A stretch of DNA of 15,410 nt from Gemmatimonadota bacterium (GTDB lineage Bacteria > Gemmatimonadota > Gemmatimonadetes > Palauibacterales > Palauibacteraceae). Below the pieces are notes generated by a model. That model was not told where the DNA came from and did not search any database. It saw only the letters and a list, made by a program, of their open reading frames with translations. The translations under genes were made by a program, and so were the position numbers. This document shows, one piece after another, positions 7,072 through 14,382 of this stretch (positions within the stretch are counted from its first letter, which is position 1; the number at the start of each line of letters is the position of its first letter). The stretch lies in NCBI GenBank assembly GCA_029288095.1, contig JARFPW010000166.1, positions 1 to 15,410 of the forward strand, written 5' to 3'.

Positions 7072-8030
7072 TACTCGTAGTCCTCCTCGAGATATTCCCG
7101 GACGGGCTGCATGCTGCGCTTGAGGTTGTCCTGGAACAGCTGGGCGGAGTGCACGCCGGCATACCGAAGGAGGTGCCTCATCGCCACGACTTCACTGATC
7201 ACCGTGATGTTTTTGCCGGGATTCAATGGAACGATGACCTTCGGAATCGACACCCCCAGGATCTCAGTGGTTTCTATATCCAGCCCCGTCCTATCGTAGG
7301 CTGCCTCGTCGCTCCACGGCTCGAGCTGAACGACAACTTCGACTCGCTTCTGCTGGCGCACGGATCGGATCCCGAACAGGGCCCGGACATCGATGATCCC
7401 GATCCCGCGGATCTCCATGTGGAACTGCTGTTGCTCGAGTGCCTCTCCAATCAGGACATCTACGCCGCGTCGCCGAATCTGAACCACGTCATCCGCGACG
7501 AGCCGATGTCCCCGTTCGACCAGGTCGAGAACGCACTCGCTCTTGCCGATCCCGCTGGAGCCCACGAACAGCAGTCCCACACCGTACACGCCTGCAAGCG
7601 ACCCGTGAATCGTGGTCGTCGGAGCGAACACCTCCTCGAGAAACGGCTTGATGCGCCGGAAGAACTCGCCCGTCTTCAGGTCCGATCGAATCAACGGGAT
7701 GGACCGGGCCTCGGAGATTTCGCCCAGTTCGGACGGAATCGTCATCCCCTTGGTAACGAATACGGCCGGAATATCGAAGTCGTAGAACCTCTCGATCGAT
7801 TCCTTTCTCGCGTCCGCATCCAGCGATGCCAGGTAGGAAATCTCGGTCTCACCCAGAACCTGGAGACGGTTACTCGGAAAGCGTTCGGTGAAACCGGCGA
7901 GCACCAAACCGGGGCTCGAAATATCGGGGCTGTCTACCTCCCGTCCGACACCTTCGCCCCCCCTGACCAGCTCGAGCTGCAATCGCGCCTGCTTCCGCTC
8001 GAGGATGTCACCAACCGTGAGGCCACTCAC
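7071..8030 (-). CDS. hprK: HPr kinase/phosphorylase
   Basis: Bifunctional enzyme that phosphorylates HPr on its regulatory serine using ATP or pyrophosphate and removes that phosphate again, linking PTS activity to energy state. The 319 aa protein has a normal N-terminal regulatory domain (about 1-125) and a C-terminal catalytic domain: IHGSL with His142, the P-loop GSSGIGKSE (157-165), HRLVADD (175-181), and the HPrK signature MEIRGIGIIDV followed by ALFG (205-220). All expected catalytic residues are present. The GTG start overlaps the hpf TGA as GTGA with no strong Shine-Dalgarno, so coupling to hpf is likely. Its substrate site, Ser55 of HPr, is intact a few genes downstream. Confidence 0.96.
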   Translation of the reverse strand: MSGLTVGDILERKQARLQLELVRGGEGVGREVDSPDISSPGLVLAGFTERFPSNRLQVLGETEISYLASLDADARKESIERFYDFDIPAVFVTKGMTIPSELGEISEARSIPLIRSDLKTGEFFRRIKPFLEEVFAPTTTIHGSLAGVYGVGLLFVGSSGIGKSECVLDLVERGHRLVADDVVQIRRRGVDVLIGEALEQQQFHMEIRGIGIIDVRALFGIRSVRQQKRVEVVVQLEPWSDEAAYDRTGLDIETTEILGVSIPKVIVPLNPGKNITVISEVVAMRHLLRYAGVHSAQLFQDNLKRSMQPVREYLEEDYE

Positions 8031-8365
8031 TGTGAGTCGCCGTCCGGTAAGGGCCGGGATTCGGGAACGGGACCGCGATGATCCGTTCGTCGAGATCTGA
8101 TTCTCTTGAGCTGTTTGGCAAGCTTGTCGATCAGACGATCGATGGCGGAGCGAAATACCTCGGCTTCGGCCGCTCCATGAACCGGCGCCCCGCCGTCAAT
8201 ACTCAACACGGCCTCGACGACACACGTAGCGCCCTCCTCCCGCAACGTGACCTCGGAACGGGAAACGCGGGGTTCGAAACGCGTGAGACGTTGGAACTGC
8301 TCCTCTATATGGTCACGGATCTGAGCCGGAATTTCCGTGTGTCTTGCCGAGATGATCACCTGCAT
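8027..8365 (-). CDS. hpf: Ribosome hibernation promoting factor, short form (HPF/YfiA family)
   Basis: Binds the small ribosomal subunit in stressed or starved cells and keeps ribosomes inactive. The 112 aa protein has the beta-alpha-beta fold signature of the family: MQVIISARHTEIPAQIRDHI (1-20), an acidic/hydrophobic middle (VTLREEGATCVVEAVLSIDG), and the helix FRSAIDRLIDKLAKQLKRIR. It lacks the extra C-terminal dimerisation domain of long HPF, so this is the short form. The ATG start has a perfect AGGAGG five bases upstream. It sits directly before hprK, recalling the proteobacterial arrangement in which hpf adjoins nitrogen-PTS genes next to rpoN; rpoN and rapZ are absent from this window. 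Confidence 0.92.
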   Translation of the reverse strand: MQVIISARHTEIPAQIRDHIEEQFQRLTRFEPRVSRSEVTLREEGATCVVEAVLSIDGGAPVHGAAEAEVFRSAIDRLIDKLAKQLKRIRSRRTDHRGPVPESRPLPDGDSQ

Positions 8366-8370
8366 GATCC

Positions 8371-8376
8371 CCTCCT
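8371..8376 (-). promoter_or_regulatory. Strong ribosome-binding site of hpf
   Basis: AGGAGG (minus strand) lies five bases before the hpf ATG at 8365, within the 16-base gap after the glycosyltransferase stop. It is among the best ribosome-binding sites in the window and suggests that hpf is translated independently of the upstream gene. Confidence 0.75.
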
Positions 8377-8381
8377 GGTTT

Positions 8382-9506
8382 TCAGGCAGCCGATAGTAAA
8401 AGGTCTTCTGTCTGGCGAGCCGTCTCGTCCCACGTAAACCTCGAGGCGTGCCGGATGGCCGCGGTGGTCATCCCCGCGATCTCATCCGGATGTTGGCACA
8501 TCTGACGCAGACGATCCGCCCAAGCGGCGACGTCGCCATGTGCAATCAGAAACCCCGTTTCGCCATCGACGACGGATTCCTGAAGGCCCGGCGAGTCGCT
8601 GGCCATGCTGGGAGTGCCACATGCCGCCGCCTCGATGTTCGTTATTCCCCATCCTTCCTTCGGCGAAGGATACACGTTTGCCCACGCCCGGCGGAGAACG
8701 TCGACCTTCTCCGCCTCTGAAACATAGCCCCGGAAGTCCACGAGGGCCTCGATACCGAGCTCATCCACGAGACCTTCGAGCCGTGGACGATCGGCGCCCT
8801 TCCCCGCGATGATGAACCGCACGGGTCTGCCCTCCCGGTGCAGCACCGCGATGGCCCGCAACACACAGTCGACTCCCTTGTAGCGCTGCAGCCGTCCGAC
8901 ATACGCCAACAGCGGTTCGGGCGATCTTCCGACGCCTGGACCTTCCGGGTGAGGTGTGCAGATGTCGTGGTCGATTCCCGGGTAGCTGACTGTGATGCGA
9001 TCCCGGTCGAAGCCGCGCCCGACCAGGTCCCGGGCAGTGCTGTCGGAAATGACCTCGAACGGCACTCCTCGATACATCTTCGGCATCAGCCGCTCCGCCA
9101 GCCAGACTGCGGTGGCGATGGGGAGCTTCTCCTGCTGGAACGCGGTTGCGCCGAACAGGTGCGGGACGAGGCCGACCACGGGCGTATCCGACCACCGGGT
9201 CGTAAACAGGGGGAGCTTGTTGATGTCCTCGACGATCACATCGAACGGTCTTCCCGCGAGCCGCCGGAACGCCCGCCGCACGCTGAGCGGATATGTGTAC
9301 CGTGTGCCGGTCCGGACAATCTCCATGCCGTCGGCAACGTCTCGGGACGCGGCGCCTTCCCACCCCGAAACCAGCAGCGTCACGCTGTGCCCCCACGCGG
9401 CCAAGCGTCCAAAGATCTCGTGCAGGTGGATCTCAGCGCCACCAGCGTTTGGATTGGCCGCATCCTGCCAGTTCACGACCAGGATATTCAGGCGCTCACG
9501 TCCCAT
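8382..9506 (-). CDS. Glycosyltransferase family 4 protein, substrate unknown
   Basis: Probable cytosolic or membrane-associated enzyme that transfers a sugar from a nucleotide-sugar donor; the product could be a glycolipid or surface polysaccharide, but nothing here fixes it. The 374 aa protein has a GT-B layout: an N-terminal acceptor domain with AGGAEIHLHEIF (21-32), a domain linker around 180-195, then a C-terminal donor domain with LLAYVGRLQRYKGVD (199-213), FIIAGKGAD (231-239) and the E-x7-E motif in PKEGWGITNIEAA (Glu284 and Glu292). No signal peptide or membrane span is evident. ATG 9506, five bases after AGGGG, starts just before the first beta-strand and overlaps nusB by 11 bases; a longer in-frame start at 9632 adds a basic leader that looks like shadow sequence. 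No other polysaccharide genes are nearby. Confidence 0.88.
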   Translation of the reverse strand: MGRERLNILVVNWQDAANPNAGGAEIHLHEIFGRLAAWGHSVTLLVSGWEGAASRDVADGMEIVRTGTRYTYPLSVRRAFRRLAGRPFDVIVEDINKLPLFTTRWSDTPVVGLVPHLFGATAFQQEKLPIATAVWLAERLMPKMYRGVPFEVISDSTARDLVGRGFDRDRITVSYPGIDHDICTPHPEGPGVGRSPEPLLAYVGRLQRYKGVDCVLRAIAVLHREGRPVRFIIAGKGADRPRLEGLVDELGIEALVDFRGYVSEAEKVDVLRRAWANVYPSPKEGWGITNIEAAACGTPSMASDSPGLQESVVDGETGFLIAHGDVAAWADRLRQMCQHPDEIAGMTTAAIRHASRFTWDETARQTEDLLLSAA

Positions 9507-9921
9507 CGGCACCCCTGACGGCGTGTGCGACCGCGTCCAGTACGCCGTTGACGAATCTTCCGCTTTCCGCGCTTCCATAGCGCTGGGCAAGCTGGATCGC
9601 CTCGTGGATCGCCACCGCCGGTGGGACGTCATCCCGATAAAGCAGTTCCGCCGCCCCGATGCGCAGGATACCGCGGTCGATGGCGCTCAGTCGCTCCAGG
9701 CGCCAATTCGACAGGTGTTCGCGGAGCGTGGCGTCGATTTCGGGAAGCGATTCGGCCAGGAGTTCGAGCAGCGTCGAAAGGTAGCCTCGGTACCGGTCCG
9801 AAATGCGACGCCGGGCCAGAGTCCTGGCCGCCACCGCGCGCAGGTCGTCTTCCGGCGATCCCTGCTCCCACATGTAGAGAATCTGAAGGGCCCACCCTCT
9901 TGACCGCGAACGGGGGTTCAA
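9496..9921 (-). CDS. nusB: Transcription antitermination factor NusB
   Basis: RNA-binding protein that, with S10 (NusE), forms the antitermination complex on rRNA operons. The sequence has the all-helical NusB pattern: RSRGWALQILYMWEQ near the start, LSAIDRGILRIGAAELLY in the middle, and VAIHEAIQLAQRYGS followed by RFVNGVLDAVA at the end. I place the start at TTG 9921, which overlaps the ribH TGA as TTGA and gives a normal 141 aa protein; GTG 9954 is possible but adds 11 residues unlike NusB starts and has its GGAG too close. No ATG lies near the start. The ribH-nusB order is common in bacteria. Start choice is less certain than identity. Confidence 0.92.
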   Translation of the reverse strand: MNPRSRSRGWALQILYMWEQGSPEDDLRAVAARTLARRRISDRYRGYLSTLLELLAESLPEIDATLREHLSNWRLERLSAIDRGILRIGAAELLYRDDVPPAVAIHEAIQLAQRYGSAESGRFVNGVLDAVAHAVRGADGT

Positions 9922-10391
9922 GACGAGCCCCGGAGTTCCTCCGCCAGCGCACACATCTCCAGCGCGGCGAGCGCCGCATCCTCACCCTTGTTGCCCTTTG
10001 CACCACCGGAGCGGGCTCGCGCCTGGGCCCCGTCGTCCGTCGTGAGCACGCCGAAAGTGACCGGTACGCCGGCCTCTCTGGCGATGGCCTCCAGTCCGAG
10101 GGTCGCAGCAAGCGAGATGTACTCGAAGTGGGGGGTCTCTCCGCGGATCACGCAGCCGAGGGCGATCACGCCGTCGACATCTCCGGCATCAAGCACCCAC
10201 CCGACGGCCTGCGCAAGTTCCCAGGCACCGGGCACCTCGACCATGCGCACGGCCTCGGGCTCGACCCCGTGGGCAATCAGGCACTCGCGCGCGGCGGTGG
10301 CCATGGACTCAGTCACTGGTTCGTTGAAACGGCTGACGACCAGGCAGAACCGTCGACCTTTTCCCACGCCGCTCAGAGCGGGACGGCTCAT
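9918..10391 (-). CDS. ribH: 6,7-dimethyl-8-ribityllumazine synthase
   Basis: Condenses the ribityl-aminouracil intermediate with dihydroxybutanone phosphate to give lumazine, the penultimate step of riboflavin synthesis; family members form large hollow assemblies. The 157 aa protein shows SRFNEPVTESM (20-30), VEVPGAWELAQA (51-62), ALGCVIRGETPHFEYI (77-92, catalytic His88), FGVLTTDDGAQA (113-124) and GNKGEDAALAALEM (133-146), all in the expected order. ATG 10391 overlaps the ribBA TGA as ATGA; a start at 10451 would add a leader out of keeping with the family. No Shine-Dalgarno precedes the ATG, so re-initiation after ribBA is likely. Confidence 0.96.
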   Translation of the reverse strand: MSRPALSGVGKGRRFCLVVSRFNEPVTESMATAARECLIAHGVEPEAVRMVEVPGAWELAQAVGWVLDAGDVDGVIALGCVIRGETPHFEYISLAATLGLEAIAREAGVPVTFGVLTTDDGAQARARSGGAKGNKGEDAALAALEMCALAEELRGSS

Positions 10392-11608
10392 GACGAGCGC
10401 AGCAGATGACCCATCTTGTCCCGCTTCGCTTCCAGGTAGTCCTGGTTGCACGTGGTGGCAGGAGCCTCCAGCGGGACACGCCCCGTGATCTCGAGCCCGA
10501 AACCCTCGAGACCACTAAGCTTCTTCGGGTTGTTTGTCATGATCTGGATCGTCCGCAGCCCGAGATCGGCCAGGATCTGAGCGCCGATGCCATAATTCCT
10601 CAGGTCGGGCGGGAATCCGAGAATCGTATTGGCCTCGACCGTATCGAGCCCTTCATCCTGAAGCTGATAGGCCCGGAGCTTATTGAGCAACCCGATACCC
10701 CGACCCTCCTGGTCGAGATACACGATCACTCCGCATCCGGCCTCCGCGACCGTCTCCATCGCCACCTCGAGCTGCGGGCCGCAATCGCACCTGCCGGAGC
10801 CGAACACGTCTCCCGTCAGGCACTTCGAGTGCACCCTGACCAACACCTCTTCCGCGCTCTCGACGTCTCCTCGCACGAGCGCCACGTGCTCCCGACCGTC
10901 CACCTCGTTTGAATACCCGACGATCTTGAACTCACCGTGCCGGGTCGGCAGGACGGCTTCGGCGACGCGCTGGACGAGGCTCTCGTGCTTCATCCGGTAA
11001 GAGATGATCTGCGCAACGGTGATGAACGGGATGTCGTGCTGCTTCGAGAACTCATCCAGGTCTGGACGGCGGGCCATCGTGCCGTCCGCGTTGAGGATCT
11101 CACAAATCACGCCGGCGGCGGCGAGGCCCGCGAGACGCGCCAGGTCCATTGAAGCTTCCGTCTGCCCCACTCGCTGCAGCACACCGCCCGACTTGGCACG
11201 GAGCGGGAAAATGTGACCCGGCCGGAGCAGGTCGTCGGGGGAACTCGACGGATCGACGGCCACCTGGATGGTACGCGCCCGGTCGGCCGCGCTGATTCCC
11301 GTGGACACGCCCTTCTCGAGCACCGCATCAATCGACACGGTGAACGCCGTCCCGTTCGGATCCTGACCCCGTCCATCCGTCATCAAAGCCAGATCTAGCC
11401 GGTCGGCAATTTCCGGGTGCAAGGTCAGGCAAACGAGCCCGCGCCCATGGGTCGCCATGAAATTGATGATCTCCGGCGTCACTTTCTCGGCGGCGCACAC
11501 GAGGTCACCCTCGTTCTCTCGATCCTCGTCATCCGCCACGATGACCAGTCCACCGGTCCGAATGGTCTCGATCGCCTGCTCTACTGCTATATCGTCTTGC
11601 GACAGCAC
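10388..11608 (-). CDS. ribBA: Bifunctional 3,4-dihydroxy-2-butanone-4-phosphate synthase / GTP cyclohydrolase II
   Basis: Supplies both riboflavin precursors: the N-terminal half makes dihydroxybutanone phosphate from ribulose 5-phosphate, the C-terminal half opens GTP. The 406 aa protein has RibB motifs DDEDRENEGD (26-35), TAFTVSID, and RPGHIFPL, then RibA motifs with the zinc cysteines CLTGDVFGSGRCDC (263-276), DQEGRGIGL (299-307) and NYGIGAQILADLG. In the RibB motif usually written GHTEA, this protein has GQTEA: the His known as a metal ligand is Gln149 (CAG, 11164-11162). The start is GTG 11608, six bases after AGGAGG; a TTG at 11623 overlaps the ribE stop but would place that Shine-Dalgarno inside the gene. 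RibA looks fully competent; RibB needs testing. Confidence 0.95.
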   Translation of the reverse strand: MLSQDDIAVEQAIETIRTGGLVIVADDEDRENEGDLVCAAEKVTPEIINFMATHGRGLVCLTLHPEIADRLDLALMTDGRGQDPNGTAFTVSIDAVLEKGVSTGISAADRARTIQVAVDPSSSPDDLLRPGHIFPLRAKSGGVLQRVGQTEASMDLARLAGLAAAGVICEILNADGTMARRPDLDEFSKQHDIPFITVAQIISYRMKHESLVQRVAEAVLPTRHGEFKIVGYSNEVDGREHVALVRGDVESAEEVLVRVHSKCLTGDVFGSGRCDCGPQLEVAMETVAEAGCGVIVYLDQEGRGIGLLNKLRAYQLQDEGLDTVEANTILGFPPDLRNYGIGAQILADLGLRTIQIMTNNPKKLSGLEGFGLEITGRVPLEAPATTCNQDYLEAKRDKMGHLLRSS

Positions 11609-11614
11609 AAACGG

Positions 11615-11620
11615 CCTCCT
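11615..11620 (-). promoter_or_regulatory. Ribosome-binding site that sets the ribBA start
   Basis: AGGAGG (minus strand) directly follows the first base of the ribE TGA stop (TGAGGAGG) and is six bases from GTG 11608. This spacing favours GTG 11608 over the TTG at 11623, and places the ribosome-binding site across the ribE stop, so the two genes are probably coupled. Confidence 0.75.
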
Positions 11621-12249
11621 CAACTCTCGTTATGCCCCGAGTCCGCCTGCCCATCCGGGCGGTACGGTCCTAACAGACCAGCCACGTACTTACCGATCAG
11701 GTCGGCCTCGAGATTCACCTGCGACGCAGCCTCGAGCCGCCCGAAATTCGTTCGCTCCAGAGTGTAGGGAATAATCGCAATTTGCGCGACGTTTTCGGTC
11801 AACTCGGCAATCGTCAGGCTTACCCCATCCACGGCCAGCGAGCCTCGTGGGACGCAGTACGGAAGCACTTCCGGCGGCAGTCGAATCCGCAGGCGCCACG
11901 ACTCGCCTGTCGGCTGCATTTCGAGGACGTCGGCAACGGCATCCACGTGGCCCTGGACGAGGTGCCCCCCGAGGGGGCTGCCGGCCCTCACGGCCCGTTC
12001 GAGATTCACATGGCGGCCAGGAACGTATTGCCCGATCGTCGTGCGACTCAGCGTCGTTCCCACGGCATCGAAGGAAAACTCTTCGCCGAGGGTCGCGGTC
12101 ACCGTCAGGCAGGTGCCGTCGACCGCGATGCTGTCACCCGGATCCAGTTCGTCGGTGAACGCAGCCGCCCGGACGGTAAGGCGGACGCCTTCCACATTCT
12201 GCTCGATGCGGACGACCTCGCCTACGTGCTCGACCAGGCCCGTGAACAT
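11620..12249 (-). CDS. ribE: Riboflavin synthase, alpha-chain type
   Basis: Catalyses the last step of riboflavin synthesis, exchanging a four-carbon unit between two lumazines. The 209 aa protein starts with the invariant MFTGLVE and consists of two similar lumazine-binding barrels. The first (about 1-97) has AVDGTCLTVT (42-51) and FDAVGTTLSRTTIG; the second (about 98-195) has GGHLVQGHVD followed by LAVDGVSLTIAEL and IPYTLERTNFG. It ends in a short helix and a polar tail. ATG 12249 shares one base with the ribD stop (TGATG) and has GGAGG seven bases upstream. Length and motifs are normal. The symbol ribE is also used for lumazine synthase in some species; here it means the synthase. Confidence 0.96.
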   Translation of the reverse strand: MFTGLVEHVGEVVRIEQNVEGVRLTVRAAAFTDELDPGDSIAVDGTCLTVTATLGEEFSFDAVGTTLSRTTIGQYVPGRHVNLERAVRAGSPLGGHLVQGHVDAVADVLEMQPTGESWRLRIRLPPEVLPYCVPRGSLAVDGVSLTIAELTENVAQIAIIPYTLERTNFGRLEAASQVNLEADLIGKYVAGLLGPYRPDGQADSGHNES

Positions 12250-13370
12250 CAGGCCGCCTCCAGCATCGCGTCGAACGCCGCGACCCGTTCCCAGATCTTA
12301 TACATGTCCGTACCCGTCTCCGTGGTCGAGGCAAGCCGCCAGCCACCCTGTTCACCGCGAGGAGCATCTTTCGGCCCGGGAACCGAGTCGGGCCCGAACC
12401 GGTCCGGCCCCCGGAACTCGTGGTACCGCTCCACAAGACCGGCTGCCAAGAAGCTCTGCGCCACCCGGGCACCTCCCTCGATCAACACGCACTGCGCCCC
12501 ACGGTCTCCCAGCCGCTGCAGCACCGCCGCTGGATCAAGATATCCGCCAGCCGTCCGCGGCACTTCCAGTACTTCGACACCTGCGGATTCCAGCCCCTGC
12601 ACACGATCGGACGGCGCGTCTCTCGCGGCCAGCACAAGCACGGCGGTTTCTCCGGCTGTCCGCACGAGCGTACACGTCGGATCGAGTCGCGCCCCGGCGT
12701 CCAGCACCACTCGCAGTGGAGCTACGCGCGGAAGAGGGGTGCCACGAGGTGTGAGCAGAGGATCGTCAGCCTCGACCGTGCGCCGGCCCACCACAATCGC
12801 GTCGGCGCCGGCCCGCAAGCGGTGCACCTCTCCCCACGACTCGGGGCCCGAGATCGTGGTGCGCTGGCCGGGCCGGGCGGCGATGGCGCCATCAGCGGAC
12901 AAGGCCAGCTTGAGGTCCACGAACGGACGTCCCGTCCGGGCCTTCCACAGAAAGGGAGCTATCAAGCCGACGACGTCCGCTGCCAGGAGTCCCCGGTCGA
13001 CCGCGATTCCCGCCGTCCGCAGTTCGGCGGCTCCTCCTCCAGCGGGCTGAGTCGGATCAGACACCGCATACGACACCTGGCGGATGCCGGCCGCGATGAT
13101 CGCGTCGGTGCACGGGGGCGTCCTTCCGTGGTGCCGGCACGGCTCGAGCGTGACGAACAGGCTGCCGTCGATCGCCTGTTTTCCCGCCTCGGCGAGGGCA
13201 GCCACCTCGGCGTGCGCCGCCCCGAGTTCGGCATGGAATCCCTCGCCTACGATGCATCCGTCCTTTACCACGACCGCTCCGACAAGCGGATTGGGAGACA
13301 CGCGACCCCATCCGCGTGCCGCCAGCGCCAGGGCCCTCTCCATCGCCTCAGATTCCGGCGAGCCGGACAT
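12249..13370 (-). CDS. ribD: Bifunctional riboflavin deaminase-reductase
   Basis: Performs two consecutive steps on the GTP-derived pyrimidine: zinc-dependent deamination, then NADPH-dependent reduction of the ribosyl group. The deaminase domain (about 1-145) shows VSPNPLVGAVVV (24-35), HAE (53-55) and EPCRHHGRTPPC (76-87), giving zinc ligands His53, Cys78 and Cys87 and catalytic Glu55. The reductase domain (about 147-373) has GRPFVDLKLALSADG (147-161), GADAIVVGRRTVEADDP (188-204) and a LIEGGARVAQSFL motif. ATG 13370 gives 373 aa and overlaps purM by 23 bases; TTG 13388 would add six residues and is less likely. It is the first gene of a ribDE-BA-H set. The overlap leaves no room for an FMN riboswitch, which often precedes this gene elsewhere. 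Confidence 0.95.
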   Translation of the reverse strand: MSGSPESEAMERALALAARGWGRVSPNPLVGAVVVKDGCIVGEGFHAELGAAHAEVAALAEAGKQAIDGSLFVTLEPCRHHGRTPPCTDAIIAAGIRQVSYAVSDPTQPAGGGAAELRTAGIAVDRGLLAADVVGLIAPFLWKARTGRPFVDLKLALSADGAIAARPGQRTTISGPESWGEVHRLRAGADAIVVGRRTVEADDPLLTPRGTPLPRVAPLRVVLDAGARLDPTCTLVRTAGETAVLVLAARDAPSDRVQGLESAGVEVLEVPRTAGGYLDPAAVLQRLGDRGAQCVLIEGGARVAQSFLAAGLVERYHEFRGPDRFGPDSVPGPKDAPRGEQGGWRLASTTETGTDMYKIWERVAAFDAMLEAA

Positions 13371-14382
13371 GCCCCGTACCTGCTTCAAGGCGGCCGCATT
13401 CGAATGCAGCGATGCCTTCGGAGGCCGCGGAGGCGATGACGTCTCGCTCCCGCCCGTGCGCCGCGACCACGATCAAGCCGACACCCATATTCAAGGCCGA
13501 GAACAGCTCCCTCGATGCTAATCCGGACTCCTTCCCCAGCACTTCGAATTCGATGGGTGGGCTCCAACTGCCCGTGTCTACGACAGCGGTCACGTCCTCA
13601 GGCAGGACCCGCCTGAGATTCCCCTGGATACCACCACCGGTGATGTGAGCCATCGCCGTTACGGCTTCTTCGTCCAGGGCCGGGCGCAGCGCTTTCAGGT
13701 ACGATCTATGCACGCGAAGGAGTACGTCGGACACCGTGGCTTCTGTCCCCGGAAACGGATCTGCCGGGCGGAGGCCGAGTTTGTCGAACAGCACGCGCCG
13801 GGCGAGGCTGTAGCCGTTCGTGTGCAGTCCTGTCGAAGGGAATCCAATCAAGGTCAGACCGGGCCGCACCTCACTCTTCGGCGGCAGGTCCCAGATCCGC
13901 CTCCCCACGATGAACCCCGCCAGATCGTAGGTACCCGGCTCGTACACGCCGGGCATCTCGGCGGTCTCGCCGCCGAGGAGAGAGCAGCCGTTGTGTCGGC
14001 ACCCCCGGGCTACTCCACCGATCACCGCTTCAGCGACGTCCGCATCGAGATGGCCACAGGCGAAGTAGTCGAGAAAGAACAGCGGTTCCGCGCCCTCCGC
14101 GAGGATGTCGTTCGTGCAGTGGTTCACCAGGTCTTCCCCGACCGTGTCATGCACGCCCGCGGCCGCCGCGACCAGTACTTTCGTGCCCACGCCGTCGGCA
14201 CTTGCGACCAGGTCGGTGGCCCCGTCCACACGAAACCGGCCGCCGAATGCGCCGAATTCGCCGCCCGCTCCCTCGGTACGCGTCGAGTCGACGACAGACT
14301 TGAGACGAGCGGTCAGGGCCTCCGCCACGTCCAGGTCGACGCCCGCCTCCGCATAGCTGACGACATCCCGAGGGTCACGCAT
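13348..14382 (-). CDS. purM: Phosphoribosylformylglycinamidine cyclo-ligase (AIR synthetase)
   Basis: Closes the imidazole ring in purine synthesis, using ATP to convert FGAM to aminoimidazole ribonucleotide. The 344 aa length is typical. Family landmarks are SYAEAGVDLDVAEAL (9-23), ADGVGTKVLVA (62-72), VNHCTNDILAEGAEPLFFLD (86-105), a CSLLGGETAEMPGVY stretch (133-147), FPSTGLHTNGYSLAR (about 180-194) and MAHITGGGIQGNL (about 243-255). ATG 14382 has GGGAGG upstream within the argS end and overlaps argS by 8 bases. It supplies the purine route that ends in GTP, the substrate of RibA two genes on; this link is metabolic inference. Confidence 0.97.
   Translation of the reverse strand: MRDPRDVVSYAEAGVDLDVAEALTARLKSVVDSTRTEGAGGEFGAFGGRFRVDGATDLVASADGVGTKVLVAAAAGVHDTVGEDLVNHCTNDILAEGAEPLFFLDYFACGHLDADVAEAVIGGVARGCRHNGCSLLGGETAEMPGVYEPGTYDLAGFIVGRRIWDLPPKSEVRPGLTLIGFPSTGLHTNGYSLARRVLFDKLGLRPADPFPGTEATVSDVLLRVHRSYLKALRPALDEEAVTAMAHITGGGIQGNLRRVLPEDVTAVVDTGSWSPPIEFEVLGKESGLASRELFSALNMGVGLIVVAAHGRERDVIASAASEGIAAFECGRLEAGTGHVRLAGI

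Noticed and set aside
9507..9632. Longer N-terminus for the glycosyltransferase
   Set aside because: The added residues are the out-of-frame reading of nusB and precede the first conserved beta-strand; ATG 9506 has a good AGGGG.
13348..13400. FMN riboswitch upstream of ribD
   Set aside because: ribD starts inside purM, and no RFN-like conserved segments were seen around the junction.
11782..13439. Two long overlapping plus-strand frames opposite ribE, ribD and purM
   Set aside because: Both oppose well-conserved riboflavin genes, and the translations are rich in Arg, Ser and Pro as expected for an antisense reading.
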